34,219 nt of DNA from Planctomycetota bacterium (lineage in GTDB: Bacteria > Planctomycetota > Phycisphaerae > WQYP01), in the NCBI GenBank assembly GCA_021800165.1, contig JAJYZF010000042.1, positions 1 through 34,219 on the forward strand, given 5' to 3'. Positions 16,907-24,617 of the stretch are shown piece after piece (the first letter of the stretch is position 1; every line of letters begins with the position of its first letter). The translations under genes and the position numbers were made by a program. Under the pieces are notes generated by a model that saw only the letters and a program-made list of their open reading frames with translations, was not told the DNA's origin and did not search any database.

Positions 16907-17935
16907 CTAAAATTTCCCACGAATAAGAAAGGCCACATAAGGAGCGTTGGCAATTTGGGCCTGCGGCTGCAGGGACCGAATATCGAAACCGCTCATGAAT
17001 TCCTGGTTAAAGGCATAGCCCAGGGCCACGCTGATGTCGAAAAGAGGCTCATGAATAACTCGGATGCCCGCTTCAATTCGGCTGAATTCCATAAAAAGAC
17101 GTTGGTGATCGGGATACGTATTGATCGTATACCCCTCAAAATAATTCTGAAAATCGGCAAAGCCATAAAGGCCTTTGATGATGCGACAGGATACTTCCGC
17201 CCGACCATCAATGGGGGCTTCGTAATAACCGATCAACCGGACACGCGGCACCGGATGAAGACGGATTTCGTCAGTTGGATATCCCAGCCGCCAGTATGCC
17301 TGCTTGCCGCGATGTTCCCAGCCGAAGCCCGGCAGGGGCACATCGGGCAGCAAGCCACCGTTGCCGATGTAATCCAACGTGACATCAAATTGGTCTTCCG
17401 ACGAAATCCGCCGCCCCAGTTGAATATGCCCCAGACCGTAGTAAGCCCGCGAATCACCAAAAGGGCTGTTGCCGGAATATCCACCGCCCAAGACCACTCC
17501 CAAATCCCAGCGGCGGTTACGAATCACATGTGCTCCCAGCACCAGCGACTGATCGGTAAGCTGCTCCGGCAGCAGCGGGCTGTGGGTGCCCAGATCGACA
17601 TACATCACGCGATACCCGATGGCCGGTGAGTAAGCATTATCGGGCTGGAACCGTATACGTCCGAAGGAATTGTACCAGAAGATATGTGCGGATTGACCAT
17701 TGTTGCGAATCCACGCTTTGTTTTCCTCCATCGGGTGATCCCACGTCTGGGCAATTTCCGAACCCACCCATGGATCAAGGGTTAAAAGCGGCGGGGCGTC
17801 GGCGCGCAGCCGCACCGCACCACCACTGATAACCAATATCATCATGGCGATCCAAACGAGAAAATGATCAAAGCTTCGTCCGTCATGGGTAACAAGTTTA
17901 TTTCTCAATATCGTGGATCCTGCAAACGCCGACAC
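16907..17935 (-). CDS. Probable secreted/outer-membrane protein of unknown function
   Basis: A 342-aa protein with a hydrophobic export signal at about 27-43 ending near ADA. The mature chain is rich in alternating aromatic and polar residues, with many short Gly/Tyr segments (for example GVVLGGGYSG and RAYYGLGHIQLG). It ends in a phenylalanine (FLIRGKF), the usual last residue of beta-barrel outer-membrane proteins. This suggests a barrel of about 300 residues, function unknown; a DUF1207-like relation crossed my mind but was not tested. The frame begins with GTG at 17935 and a GGAG-like site about 12 bases upstream, which gives a long n-region. A start nearer the Met pair at about 31 is possible. 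A 127-base divergent gap separates it from the amidotransferase gene. Confidence 0.6.
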   Translation of the reverse strand: MSAFAGSTILRNKLVTHDGRSFDHFLVWIAMMILVISGGAVRLRADAPPLLTLDPWVGSEIAQTWDHPMEENKAWIRNNGQSAHIFWYNSFGRIRFQPDNAYSPAIGYRVMYVDLGTHSPLLPEQLTDQSLVLGAHVIRNRRWDLGVVLGGGYSGNSPFGDSRAYYGLGHIQLGRRISSEDQFDVTLDYIGNGGLLPDVPLPGFGWEHRGKQAYWRLGYPTDEIRLHPVPRVRLIGYYEAPIDGRAEVSCRIIKGLYGFADFQNYFEGYTINTYPDHQRLFMEFSRIEAGIRVIHEPLFDISVALGYAFNQEFMSGFDIRSLQPQAQIANAPYVAFLIRGKF

Positions 17936-18062
17936 CGAATCTTTATTCTCCCTGAAAACGCCTTCGTGTCCAGAGACTAGCGGGACTTTTTCTCACGCTT
18001 GTGGTAAAAGACCAAGTTGGTTGAATTGTGGGCCATAAGGTTGCCTGACAAAATGGAATTTA

Positions 18063-18770
18063 ATGACGATGAAATCTGTTCTGGCCATTCAACATACCCC
18101 TGCTGAAACCATCGGCTCCATCGCCGCACCGCTCGCGGCCGCCAATGTAGCCGTCCATACCTGCGAGGTTTTTTGTCAGCAAAGTGTGCCGACGGAAATC
18201 GGCAACTATTCCGGATTAATTCTTATGGGCGGTCCCATGAGCGTTTATGAACAAGATCGCTATCCATTCATCGAGTCGGAATTAGCTTTAATTCAATCGG
18301 CCATGACCGCCGGAAAGCCGGTGCTTGGCATCTGCCTGGGCAGCCAGCTCATTGCCGCGGCCCTTGGGGCCCGTGTTTATCCCGGCAGGAAAAAAGAAAT
18401 TGGCTGGCTGAAGGTGCGACTTCATGAAGGCGGTATGCGTGATCCTTTGTTTGTCGGTGTACCGTTTGCGTTCACGGCATTTCACTGGCATGGTGACGTT
18501 TTTGAGGTGCCCAAAGACGCCACCCCGCTGCTTGGTTCCGACATTACCGCGTGTCAGGGCTTTCGCTTCGGAACGAGAACCTGGGCTTTGCTATGTCATC
18601 TGGAAGTAACGGCTGAATCTATCCAAGCCATGATCCGGTCTTTTCCAGATGAACTCAAGGCGGCCGGCGTCAATGCCGCCAACATTCTTGCCCAGACTTC
18701 CACTTATCTACCGGAGCTTCTGACGATCAGTAAAAACGTCTTTTCACGATGGACGGCGTTATTGGGCTAA
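18063..18770 (+). CDS. Class I glutamine amidotransferase-like protein
   Basis: A 235-aa protein with the triad-type glutaminase fold. The nucleophile is C91 in LGICLGSQLIA, with H179 and E181 in LLCHLEVTAE as partners. GLILMGGPMSVYE and the TAFHWHGDVFE segment match free-standing GuaA-like amidotransferases. It lacks the ATP-pyrophosphatase and dimerisation domains of GMP synthase, so it is not GuaA itself. Proteins of this group include gamma-glutamyl peptide hydrolases and other stand-alone glutaminases; the substrate is unknown. Two ATGs, 18063 and 18069, are possible starts. It is followed after 50 bases by dut on the same strand, possibly in one transcript. Confidence 0.85.
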   Translation: MTMKSVLAIQHTPAETIGSIAAPLAAANVAVHTCEVFCQQSVPTEIGNYSGLILMGGPMSVYEQDRYPFIESELALIQSAMTAGKPVLGICLGSQLIAAALGARVYPGRKKEIGWLKVRLHEGGMRDPLFVGVPFAFTAFHWHGDVFEVPKDATPLLGSDITACQGFRFGTRTWALLCHLEVTAESIQAMIRSFPDELKAAGVNAANILAQTSTYLPELLTISKNVFSRWTALLG

Positions 18771-18820
18771 CTGCTAGAATTTCTGCCAACGGGCCACCGC
18801 CTCTATCTCTGGAGTGTCTT

Positions 18821-19303
18821 ATGCCAAATGAATCGCTATCGGCAACGTCTGAGGTAACCTTGGAGTTGGCCTGGTTGGAACACGGTCGCGGCCTGCAGCC
18901 TCCGGCCTATCAGACCCTTAGTGCCGCAGGCATGGACCTACAGGCTGCGATTACTGAACCGATCCTGTTGTTTCCGATGCAACGCCGCGCCATTCCCTGC
19001 GGTTTTATTCTAGCCATTCCGCCGGGGTTTGAGGCTCAAATTCGCCCACGTTCCGGATTGGCGATGAAACACGGTGTGAGCGTGCCCAACGCACCTGGAA
19101 CCATCGATGCCGATTATCGCGGGGAATTGCAGGTTATTCTCATCAACTTCGGCAGCGAACCGTTTGAAATCACCCGAGGTATGCGCATCGCCCAAATGGT
19201 GATTGCTCCGGTGGTGAAGGCCAGATGGCAAATTCAGGCCAGTGCCACAGACCTGACTCCAACCCAACGTGGCACCGGTGGCTTTGGAAGCACCGGCCAT
19301 TAG
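18821..19303 (+). CDS. dut: dUTP diphosphatase (dUTPase)
   Basis: A 160-aa trimeric enzyme that hydrolyses dUTP to dUMP and PPi, keeping uracil out of DNA and feeding dTMP synthesis. All five dUTPase motifs are visible in order: AGMDLQA (1), PRSGLA (2), PGTIDADYRGEL (3), RIAQMVIAPV (4) and the glycine-rich RGTGGFGSTG (5) that closes over the active site. The ATG at 18821 is chosen because GGAG lies 6 bases upstream and the N-terminus then has normal length. The frame is open a further 24 codons upstream, overlapping the previous gene. It converges with a lipoprotein gene 7 bases beyond its stop. Confidence 0.95.
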   Translation: MPNESLSATSEVTLELAWLEHGRGLQPPAYQTLSAAGMDLQAAITEPILLFPMQRRAIPCGFILAIPPGFEAQIRPRSGLAMKHGVSVPNAPGTIDADYRGELQVILINFGSEPFEITRGMRIAQMVIAPVVKARWQIQASATDLTPTQRGTGGFGSTGH

Positions 19304-19310
19304 TGCAACT

Positions 19311-20063
19311 TCAAATTCGCTTTAAAAGCTCTTTGAGCAGCTTCTTTTCCAGCAGCGGATCACGCCCTGCCGGATACCAATACTCGCCACCAACACCTGG
19401 GGCGGCATGGCTGGCCATCAATGGCAGGATATTTCCGCCAAAGGCGGATATGCCATTAAATGCCACCGCCCCCACCATGCCCTGCGGGTTTTCCCGCCGC
19501 TCCACGAGCACCTCAAGGCTAATTCGATATCGCTGTTTACCCAACCGCTCAATGACCAAGCGAATGGTTCGCCGAAATGTGTTTAAGGTACTCTCCATCA
19601 GGGAATTGCCGTTGGTAACATCCGGTCGCCACCATTGCAGCACTTCCGGTCCAATCCGCGGCTTACTGACAATAATTCCGAGCCTGTAGCTGGACCAACT
19701 CACCCGATAGCCGGTACGGCGAACCAGGTGCAGCGCCTGACTGAAAATATGCTTGTAACTGGCAATATCAACGATTTGGGAGGTAGAATTGGATAAATTG
19801 GCGACCCAGGCACCGCCGACTGCTGGCGACGCCATCGCACCGCTTTTTTTTCCGGCACTCCGGACCTTCGTGACAGGCTTATCAGAACGCGTGGTAGCTA
19901 CCTGCCGACTTGCCGCCCAAGGCGGGCCGATGGCCGCCGGTTTTAACGGCACCAGCGCCGTGTGACAGCCCCCCAAAAGCCCACTGAATCCGATGAGCAT
20001 TACCACCGTTGATGGCCAGCGTACCCAGCGTTTAATATTCAACACCATTTTCATACCGACCAT
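19311..20063 (-). CDS. Putative lipoprotein of unknown function
   Basis: A 250-aa protein with a basic N-terminus, a hydrophobic segment and the lipobox LLGGC (C33). A low-complexity linker follows to about residue 85. The folded part holds a segment reading RTGYRVSWSSYRLGIIVSKP, a tryptophan-rich QWWRPD and ESTLNTFRRTIRLVIER, which looks like a small alpha/beta domain. My impression is that similar WW-D-containing lipoproteins occur in planctomycetes, but I cannot name a family. Three Met codons (20063, 20054 and 20048) are possible starts. It lies 44 bases after the MauE-thioredoxin gene on the same strand and is probably the last gene of the recO unit. Confidence 0.7.
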   Translation of the reverse strand: MVGMKMVLNIKRWVRWPSTVVMLIGFSGLLGGCHTALVPLKPAAIGPPWAASRQVATTRSDKPVTKVRSAGKKSGAMASPAVGGAWVANLSNSTSQIVDIASYKHIFSQALHLVRRTGYRVSWSSYRLGIIVSKPRIGPEVLQWWRPDVTNGNSLMESTLNTFRRTIRLVIERLGKQRYRISLEVLVERRENPQGMVGAVAFNGISAFGGNILPLMASHAAPGVGGEYWYPAGRDPLLEKKLLKELLKRI

Positions 20064-20107
20064 TGTAACGTGTAGTGGTGAACTTTGGCCAATGACCGGT
20101 TGGCCTC

Positions 20108-21046
20108 TCAGAACCCGCTCCAGTACCCCTTAACGTATATTCGTACCCGCGTCACTACGCCATTATGCATATCCAGATAAAGCGGAAACATCGGTATCGC
20201 CCAGGTTCGACCAAAATGGACTCTTGCGTGAACCATTCCGTGCAGGTCAAGATCTGCGGGCAAGGAACCGTTCGGAGGCAGCTCCAGCAGTAACACATGG
20301 TGTGGATGTTTAGCCGCAGCAAGTTCCGCCGCAACTAAGGCAATCGCCCGCCAGCACACCTGGCAGCCGTGGTGGTACAGCACCACCAACCATCGACCAT
20401 GGGTGTAAAGCTGCGTATGACGCATATATTTGAACAGCGGCAGGCGATAATGAGTCCAACGAACCGGATTCATCATGACGGTACCACCGCCACCGGTAAG
20501 TCTTCCATCGGCATGCAGCCGCGCAGGGCGATTGCGAACGAATAGCCAACCAGCTCCGGCCAACAACAATAACAGCAATAATCCCGTCCCCATCAACTGA
20601 AATTTGTCAGCCTTTCGCACCGGCCTGCGCGGAGGCCACAACAACAAGGCCACCAATACTCCGACATCCAGCGCCAGCGTCCACCATGGGTTCACGCGAA
20701 CGCTGCCGAAACAGCCGCAGGATTGATGACCCGCCCAGCCACGAACCAGTGAGACGCCGGCAAAAACCAAAAAGAGAGCGACAACCGCAACCCATGCCCC
20801 CCGGCGCCACGCCCCACACCAGCACCACAATCCAGCCGTCGTCTCCAGCAAGGCTTCCAATATCTTCATATAAGAAGCCACCCACTGCCGTGTTACCATC
20901 GCATCTAATTTCAGGAAGGCCGCAACCACCAGCAGGGTTCCCACGGCAATCAGCACGATGTCGGCAGCAGTTGATGCGCCGCCATTTTGCGCACCGGTCT
21001 TAGCCGTCTGGTTTTCAGAGGAAGCGTTATATCCAGCGATCATCAT
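20108..21046 (-). CDS. MauE-like membrane protein fused to a thioredoxin-fold domain
   Basis: A 312-aa protein. Four hydrophobic helices in residues 28-145 carry the MauE/DoxX-type SCGCFG motif (about 109-114). A further helix follows at 151-170. Then comes a thioredoxin-like domain of about 120 residues with a CQVC redox pair (C228/C231, preceded by YHHG) and an IPMFPLYLD segment in the place of the cis-proline loop. MauE proteins are membrane redox partners for disulfide formation in periplasmic proteins. A fused domain would act as its own disulfide carrier. Whether it oxidises or reduces is unknown. Its start overlaps the recO stop by 4 bases. The context of a downstream lipoprotein is compatible with a role in envelope protein folding. 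Confidence 0.75.
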   Translation of the reverse strand: MMIAGYNASSENQTAKTGAQNGGASTAADIVLIAVGTLLVVAAFLKLDAMVTRQWVASYMKILEALLETTAGLWCWCGAWRRGAWVAVVALFLVFAGVSLVRGWAGHQSCGCFGSVRVNPWWTLALDVGVLVALLLWPPRRPVRKADKFQLMGTGLLLLLLLAGAGWLFVRNRPARLHADGRLTGGGGTVMMNPVRWTHYRLPLFKYMRHTQLYTHGRWLVVLYHHGCQVCWRAIALVAAELAAAKHPHHVLLLELPPNGSLPADLDLHGMVHARVHFGRTWAIPMFPLYLDMHNGVVTRVRIYVKGYWSGF

Positions 21047-21948
21047 GCGAGAGCCTCCCCCGGCGAACTGAGAGATTCCCCCACCCCACCCGCCACCGAT
21101 CCGGCAAAGCCCCGTTTAAGATTGGTCCGGGCAGCCGACGGCTCCAAGGCGGACGACATTGTCGGCTCACACCCGCAAACAACGCCCAACAGCGCCCGTG
21201 TTTTTATCACGCGATCCAAAGTACCTTCCAGATGGCTCAGCAAGAGTTGCAAAGCCAGGTATAGAGCTTGCGGATCGGCCGGCCGTTGCGGTACCGAATT
21301 CTTCATCGCCCCAGGTCTTGGCAGACGCGACAACGCCACCACCACCAAACTCGGCACCGCCATGGCCGTACCGGCGGCGCGGCAATGACCGCAGATGACT
21401 CCTCCGGCTTGGGGCACAAAACGCACGAGATCGGATTTTATCGTCCCACCACAAAGCACGCAGTGCTCCAATACCGGCCAATAGCCTGTTTCTTGCAGGG
21501 CGGCTTTAAGATAAGCGGCAACCACGCGGGCCGATCCCGGCGAGGCGGCATCACCGAACATTTGCAGGGTCACGACTAAATCATCAAATAGATCTGGATG
21601 CGGATCCAGCGCGGCCAGCAACTCCAGGGTCACTTCCGCCACCAGAGTCCCGGCATAATACCGAGACAAATTGTTGCGCATCAACGGCCAATGATCCGAG
21701 ACCTGCCAACCCGAAAGCGTAGCCAAGTCCGCCCCTCCGCGTCCCGCCACAAAGATCGCCTGCCCACGGGCCAACAGGTCCAGCGGACCGCCAAGTGGAT
21801 TTGCCGAGGTCTGTCGCCCACGTTTAATACCCTTGGCAATCACAGAAAGGATTCCATATTCGCGGGTAAAAAGCCGCGCAATCTGGCTGCTTTCAGAAAA
21901 ATCAATCAGACGCAAACACAGGGCTTCGCTTTTTTGATAAATTGCCAC
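21043..21948 (-). CDS. recO: DNA repair protein RecO
   Basis: A 301-aa recombination mediator of the RecFOR pathway that anneals ssDNA and helps load RecA on SSB-covered gaps. The N-terminal OB-fold segment (EALCLRLIDFSESSQIARLFT, then GILSVIAKGIKRGR) is typical. The helical centre contains LVAEVTLELL. A zinc-finger is formed by C163/C166 and C186/C189. The C-terminal tail is longer than in most RecO, with about 40 low-complexity residues. It is the first gene of a three-gene unit: MauE-thioredoxin overlaps it by 4 bases and a lipoprotein follows. It is divergent from mqnE across a 260-base gap. Confidence 0.9.
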   Translation of the reverse strand: MAIYQKSEALCLRLIDFSESSQIARLFTREYGILSVIAKGIKRGRQTSANPLGGPLDLLARGQAIFVAGRGGADLATLSGWQVSDHWPLMRNNLSRYYAGTLVAEVTLELLAALDPHPDLFDDLVVTLQMFGDAASPGSARVVAAYLKAALQETGYWPVLEHCVLCGGTIKSDLVRFVPQAGGVICGHCRAAGTAMAVPSLVVVALSRLPRPGAMKNSVPQRPADPQALYLALQLLLSHLEGTLDRVIKTRALLGVVCGCEPTMSSALEPSAARTNLKRGFAGSVAGGVGESLSSPGEALA

Positions 21949-22039
21949 AGCCTTATTTTACCGTTGCCTGCCAATTTCGACATCTCATCCATGTGGCGAT
22001 ATTTTTTGCCCAACCACAGATACCAGCGGCATGAATTCC

Positions 22040-22057
22040 GCCGCCAACATTGGCGGC
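22040..22057. promoter_or_regulatory. 18-bp palindrome between recO and mqnE
   Basis: GCCGCCAA (22040-22047), a CA centre and TTGGCGGC (22050-22057) form a perfect 8-bp dyad, about 90 bases before recO and about 150 before mqnE. In a divergent gap it is a good operator candidate for either gene. It could also form a hairpin on both strands. I do not know the regulator. Confidence 0.45.
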
Positions 22058-22140
22058 AACGTCGTCTCTTTTGAACTCTCGCATGCTGCTAAAAGGGGTT
22101 ATGGCCACACCCCAATCGAAGCAACAAATAGTCGGCGGAC

Positions 22141-22169
22141 TTGGAATCGGACCTGCCACGGCTTAATAT
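22141..22169 (+). promoter_or_regulatory. Candidate mqnE promoter
   Basis: TTGGAA (22141-22146), a 17-base spacer and TAATAT (22164-22169) precede the mqnE start by about 40 bases. AAAAGGG ends 9 bases before the ATG at 22209 and is the ribosome binding site. Confidence 0.5.
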
Positions 22170-22208
22170 GGATAGGGTTAGCCACGCGGCTGGTGAAAAG
22201 GGTGTTGA

Positions 22209-23405
22209 ATGTCGGTTACTACTGATGAATTAAACCGGGAAATCACGTACGCGGTACCACGACCGATCGGTGAATACCTGCGTAGAGAAGATATAGCGGA
22301 TCCCGCGCTGAAACCCATTGCCGAAAAAATTTCCACGGGCCAATGGTTGAACTTTGAAGATGGAATGGCACTGTGGAACACACGCGATATTTTCACTCTG
22401 GGTGCCATGGCCAATGCAATGCGGCAGGCCATGCATGGCCGGGTTGCCTATTATAATATCAACCGACACATCAATTATTCCAACATCTGCGCGTTATCCT
22501 GCAAATTTTGCGAATTTCACCGCAAACGCGGAGAAGATGGTGCCTATGAATATCAGTTGGAAGATATTTATCGAATAGCCAAAGAAGCCGTCGGCACCGG
22601 AGCCACGGAAATTCACATCGTCGGTGGCCTGCACCCATGGCTGCCCTTTGACTGGTATCTGGAAATGCTTTCCGGATTACGTCAACGCCACCCGCAAGTG
22701 CATCTCAAATGCTTCACGGCCATTGAGATCGACCATTTGAGCCGCATTTCCCGGCTTTCCTATAAGGAAGTACTCATAGCCCTGCGCGAACATGGGCTGG
22801 GGTCCATGCCCGGCGGCGGAGCGGAAGTGTTTGATGATCGCGTGCATGACGAGATTTTCAGGGGCAAGCTGCGGGCCGATGGATGGCTGGAGATTCATCG
22901 CACCGCTCATGAACTCGGTATTAAAACCAACGCTACTATTCTCTATGGTCATGTGGAAACGCGGGCCGAGCGCGTGCGGCACTTGATTGCGCTACGAGAA
23001 TTGCAGGATACAGCCCCTGGGTTTCAAACCATTATCCCGCTGTCTTTTATCCCCGACGGCAGCGAGCTGGGCCATCTGCCTGGCCCCACGGGCATGGAAG
23101 ACTTGAAAATGCTCGCGATTTCCCGGCTGATGCTCCCCAACTTTGCCCACGTCAAAGCCTTCTGGATCATGCAAACGATGAAGCTTTCGCAGGTGTCTTT
23201 GAGTTTTGGCGTAGACGATTTGGATGGCACCGTGGTCTGGTACGATATCACCAAGCGCGAAGGCGGCGCGGGCCAGCAACATCAGGAACAAACGGTGGAA
23301 GACATTCGTCGCCTCGTGCATGAGGCGGGTTATATTCCCGTCGAGCGTGACACCCTCTATCGCCGGGTTATCCGTAACGGGGCCCAATGGCATGTGGAAA
23401 ATTAA
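22209..23405 (+). CDS. mqnE: Aminofutalosine synthase (radical SAM)
   Basis: A 398-aa radical SAM enzyme that joins SAM-derived adenosine to 3-(1-carboxyvinyloxy)benzoate to make aminofutalosine, the second step of the futalosine menaquinone pathway. The [4Fe-4S]/SAM motif is C94-x3-C98-x2-C101, followed by EFHRKRGE, as in MqnE and MqnC relatives. GATEIHIVGGLHPWLPF, LGSMPGGGAEVF and the C-terminal VDDLDGTVV are family hallmarks. The close paralogue MqnC (cyclase) has a similar fold. The length and the LGSMPGGGAEV motif lead me to prefer MqnE, with MqnC or a CofH-like enzyme less likely. No other menaquinone gene is in the window. It is followed after 57 bases by a small membrane protein. Confidence 0.88.
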   Translation: MSVTTDELNREITYAVPRPIGEYLRREDIADPALKPIAEKISTGQWLNFEDGMALWNTRDIFTLGAMANAMRQAMHGRVAYYNINRHINYSNICALSCKFCEFHRKRGEDGAYEYQLEDIYRIAKEAVGTGATEIHIVGGLHPWLPFDWYLEMLSGLRQRHPQVHLKCFTAIEIDHLSRISRLSYKEVLIALREHGLGSMPGGGAEVFDDRVHDEIFRGKLRADGWLEIHRTAHELGIKTNATILYGHVETRAERVRHLIALRELQDTAPGFQTIIPLSFIPDGSELGHLPGPTGMEDLKMLAISRLMLPNFAHVKAFWIMQTMKLSQVSLSFGVDDLDGTVVWYDITKREGGAGQQHQEQTVEDIRRLVHEAGYIPVERDTLYRRVIRNGAQWHVEN

Positions 23406-23462
23406 TGGCGGCGAGCCGGGCCCATTGTTCCACCCCAACGGACCGACGACTGTGCAGATGCA

Positions 23463-23849
23463 ATGTTCAAACGCGCCTTTGCTTTTATTTCACTGCGAAA
23501 GATCTGCCATGGGCTGATCTGGGCGGGCTGTATTCTCGCCGGTCTGGCGATGGCACTGCCGCTCGTGGTAACGCGGCCTCTCACCGGCCTATCACCACAA
23601 AATTTTGTCATCCATCAAGATGGAACCTATTTCGAAGTGGCGGGCCTTCGGCATGGCCATCAGCGCAAATGGGCCATCAGCCGCCGACAATATCAGCAGG
23701 TCAAACGCATTGGAGAGATGGGTACCGTCGGCGTGATTGTCGGCTGCAGTTTATTTGCCACAGGGTACGCCCTGCTGCTGTTTCGCAGCGCCCGCCAACG
23801 ACGGCGACAGAGACTGGCCCAAATCGGTACCTTAGCCCGGCACCGATGA
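23463..23849 (+). CDS. Small two-helix membrane protein of unknown function
   Basis: A 128-aa protein I do not recognise. A hydrophobic helix spans about 16-37 and another about 88-107. Between them is a polar loop of about 50 residues, and the C-terminus is strongly basic (RSARQRRRQRL). The positive-inside rule puts the C-terminus in the cytoplasm. The start codon has only a weak ribosome binding site. It follows mqnE on the same strand and converges with sod, 7 bases apart. An overlapping frame at 23387-23875 looks like a shadow because it lacks hydrophobic organisation. Confidence 0.55.
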   Translation: MFKRAFAFISLRKICHGLIWAGCILAGLAMALPLVVTRPLTGLSPQNFVIHQDGTYFEVAGLRHGHQRKWAISRRQYQQVKRIGEMGTVGVIVGCSLFATGYALLLFRSARQRRRQRLAQIGTLARHR

Positions 23850-23856
23850 TGAACAT

Positions 23857-24489
23857 TTATTTAGCCGCGGCGTAAATTTCCCCGACCTTTTTCCAGTTTA
23901 CGACTTGCCACCAGGCCGCTAAGTATTCCGGTCGCCGGTTTTGGTATTTGAGATAATAGGCGTGTTCCCACACATCCAAGCCCAGCACCGGCTTACCGGA
24001 AAGGCCGGCAATTTCGCCCATTAACGGATTGTCTTGGTTGGCAGTGGAACCAATGGCCAGTTTTCCGCCTTTGACCACCAGCCAAGCCCAGCCGGAACCA
24101 AAACGCTTTGCGGCGACATCCGTGAATTTCGCCTTGAAATCCGCAACGGAACCAAAATCGGTGGTGAGAGCAGCAGCCAAAGCCCCACTTGGTTCGCCGC
24201 CGCCTCCGTGATCTTTGGGGGCCAAAATCTGCCAGAACATGCTGTGGTTCACATGGCCGCCGCCGTTGTTGCGCACGGCCGTGCGGATATCTTCCGGTAC
24301 TGCCGCCAGATCACTTATCAGTGCCTCTGCGGTTTTAGATTCCAAGTTGGCCTTCCCGGCGATAGCCCCGTTAAGATTTTTGACGTACGCGCCATGATGC
24401 CCGTCGTGGTGAATTTGCATGGTCTTGGCATCAATCACCGGTTCAAGAGCGGCAAAATCGTATGGTAAATTGGGAAGTGTAAACGCCAT
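23857..24489 (-). CDS. sodA: Superoxide dismutase, Mn-type by sequence
   Basis: A 210-aa enzyme converting superoxide to O2 and H2O2. Metal ligands are H27 ([10 protein letters not shown]), H82 ([11 protein letters not shown]), D172 and H176 (LDVWEHAYY). The second-sphere glutamine is Q152 in ANQDNP, and G78 replaces the glutamine that iron enzymes carry before the second histidine. This pattern marks manganese-type proteins; cambialistic use of iron is possible. It has no signal peptide, so the enzyme is cytosolic. A good promoter lies upstream at 24572-24601 and the gene is monocistronic. Confidence 0.94.
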   Translation of the reverse strand: MAFTLPNLPYDFAALEPVIDAKTMQIHHDGHHGAYVKNLNGAIAGKANLESKTAEALISDLAAVPEDIRTAVRNNGGGHVNHSMFWQILAPKDHGGGGEPSGALAAALTTDFGSVADFKAKFTDVAAKRFGSGWAWLVVKGGKLAIGSTANQDNPLMGEIAGLSGKPVLGLDVWEHAYYLKYQNRRPEYLAAWWQVVNWKKVGEIYAAAK

Positions 24490-24571
24490 GATAGAACCCT
24501 TTCAAAAACGAGCGAAGAACGACTCAACCTCTTAAACCAATGCGGCCGGTCCGATCACGTTCGCCCACCTA

Positions 24572-24601
24572 GTTATAGAAGGCAAGTGCGGTGGAAGTCA
24601 A
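24572..24601 (-). promoter_or_regulatory. sod promoter
   Basis: The minus strand reads TTGACT (24596-24601), an 18-base spacer and TATAAC (24572-24577), one mismatch from consensus in each box. The leader would be about 75 bases. The -35 box lies only 17 bases past the stop of the upstream CvpA-like gene. No clear redox-regulator site was recognised. Confidence 0.6.
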
Positions 24602-24617
24602 GCCGACCAAGACTATC

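Noticed and set aside
18063-18770. GMP synthase GuaA
   Set aside because: Only the glutaminase domain is present; the ATP-pyrophosphatase part is missing.
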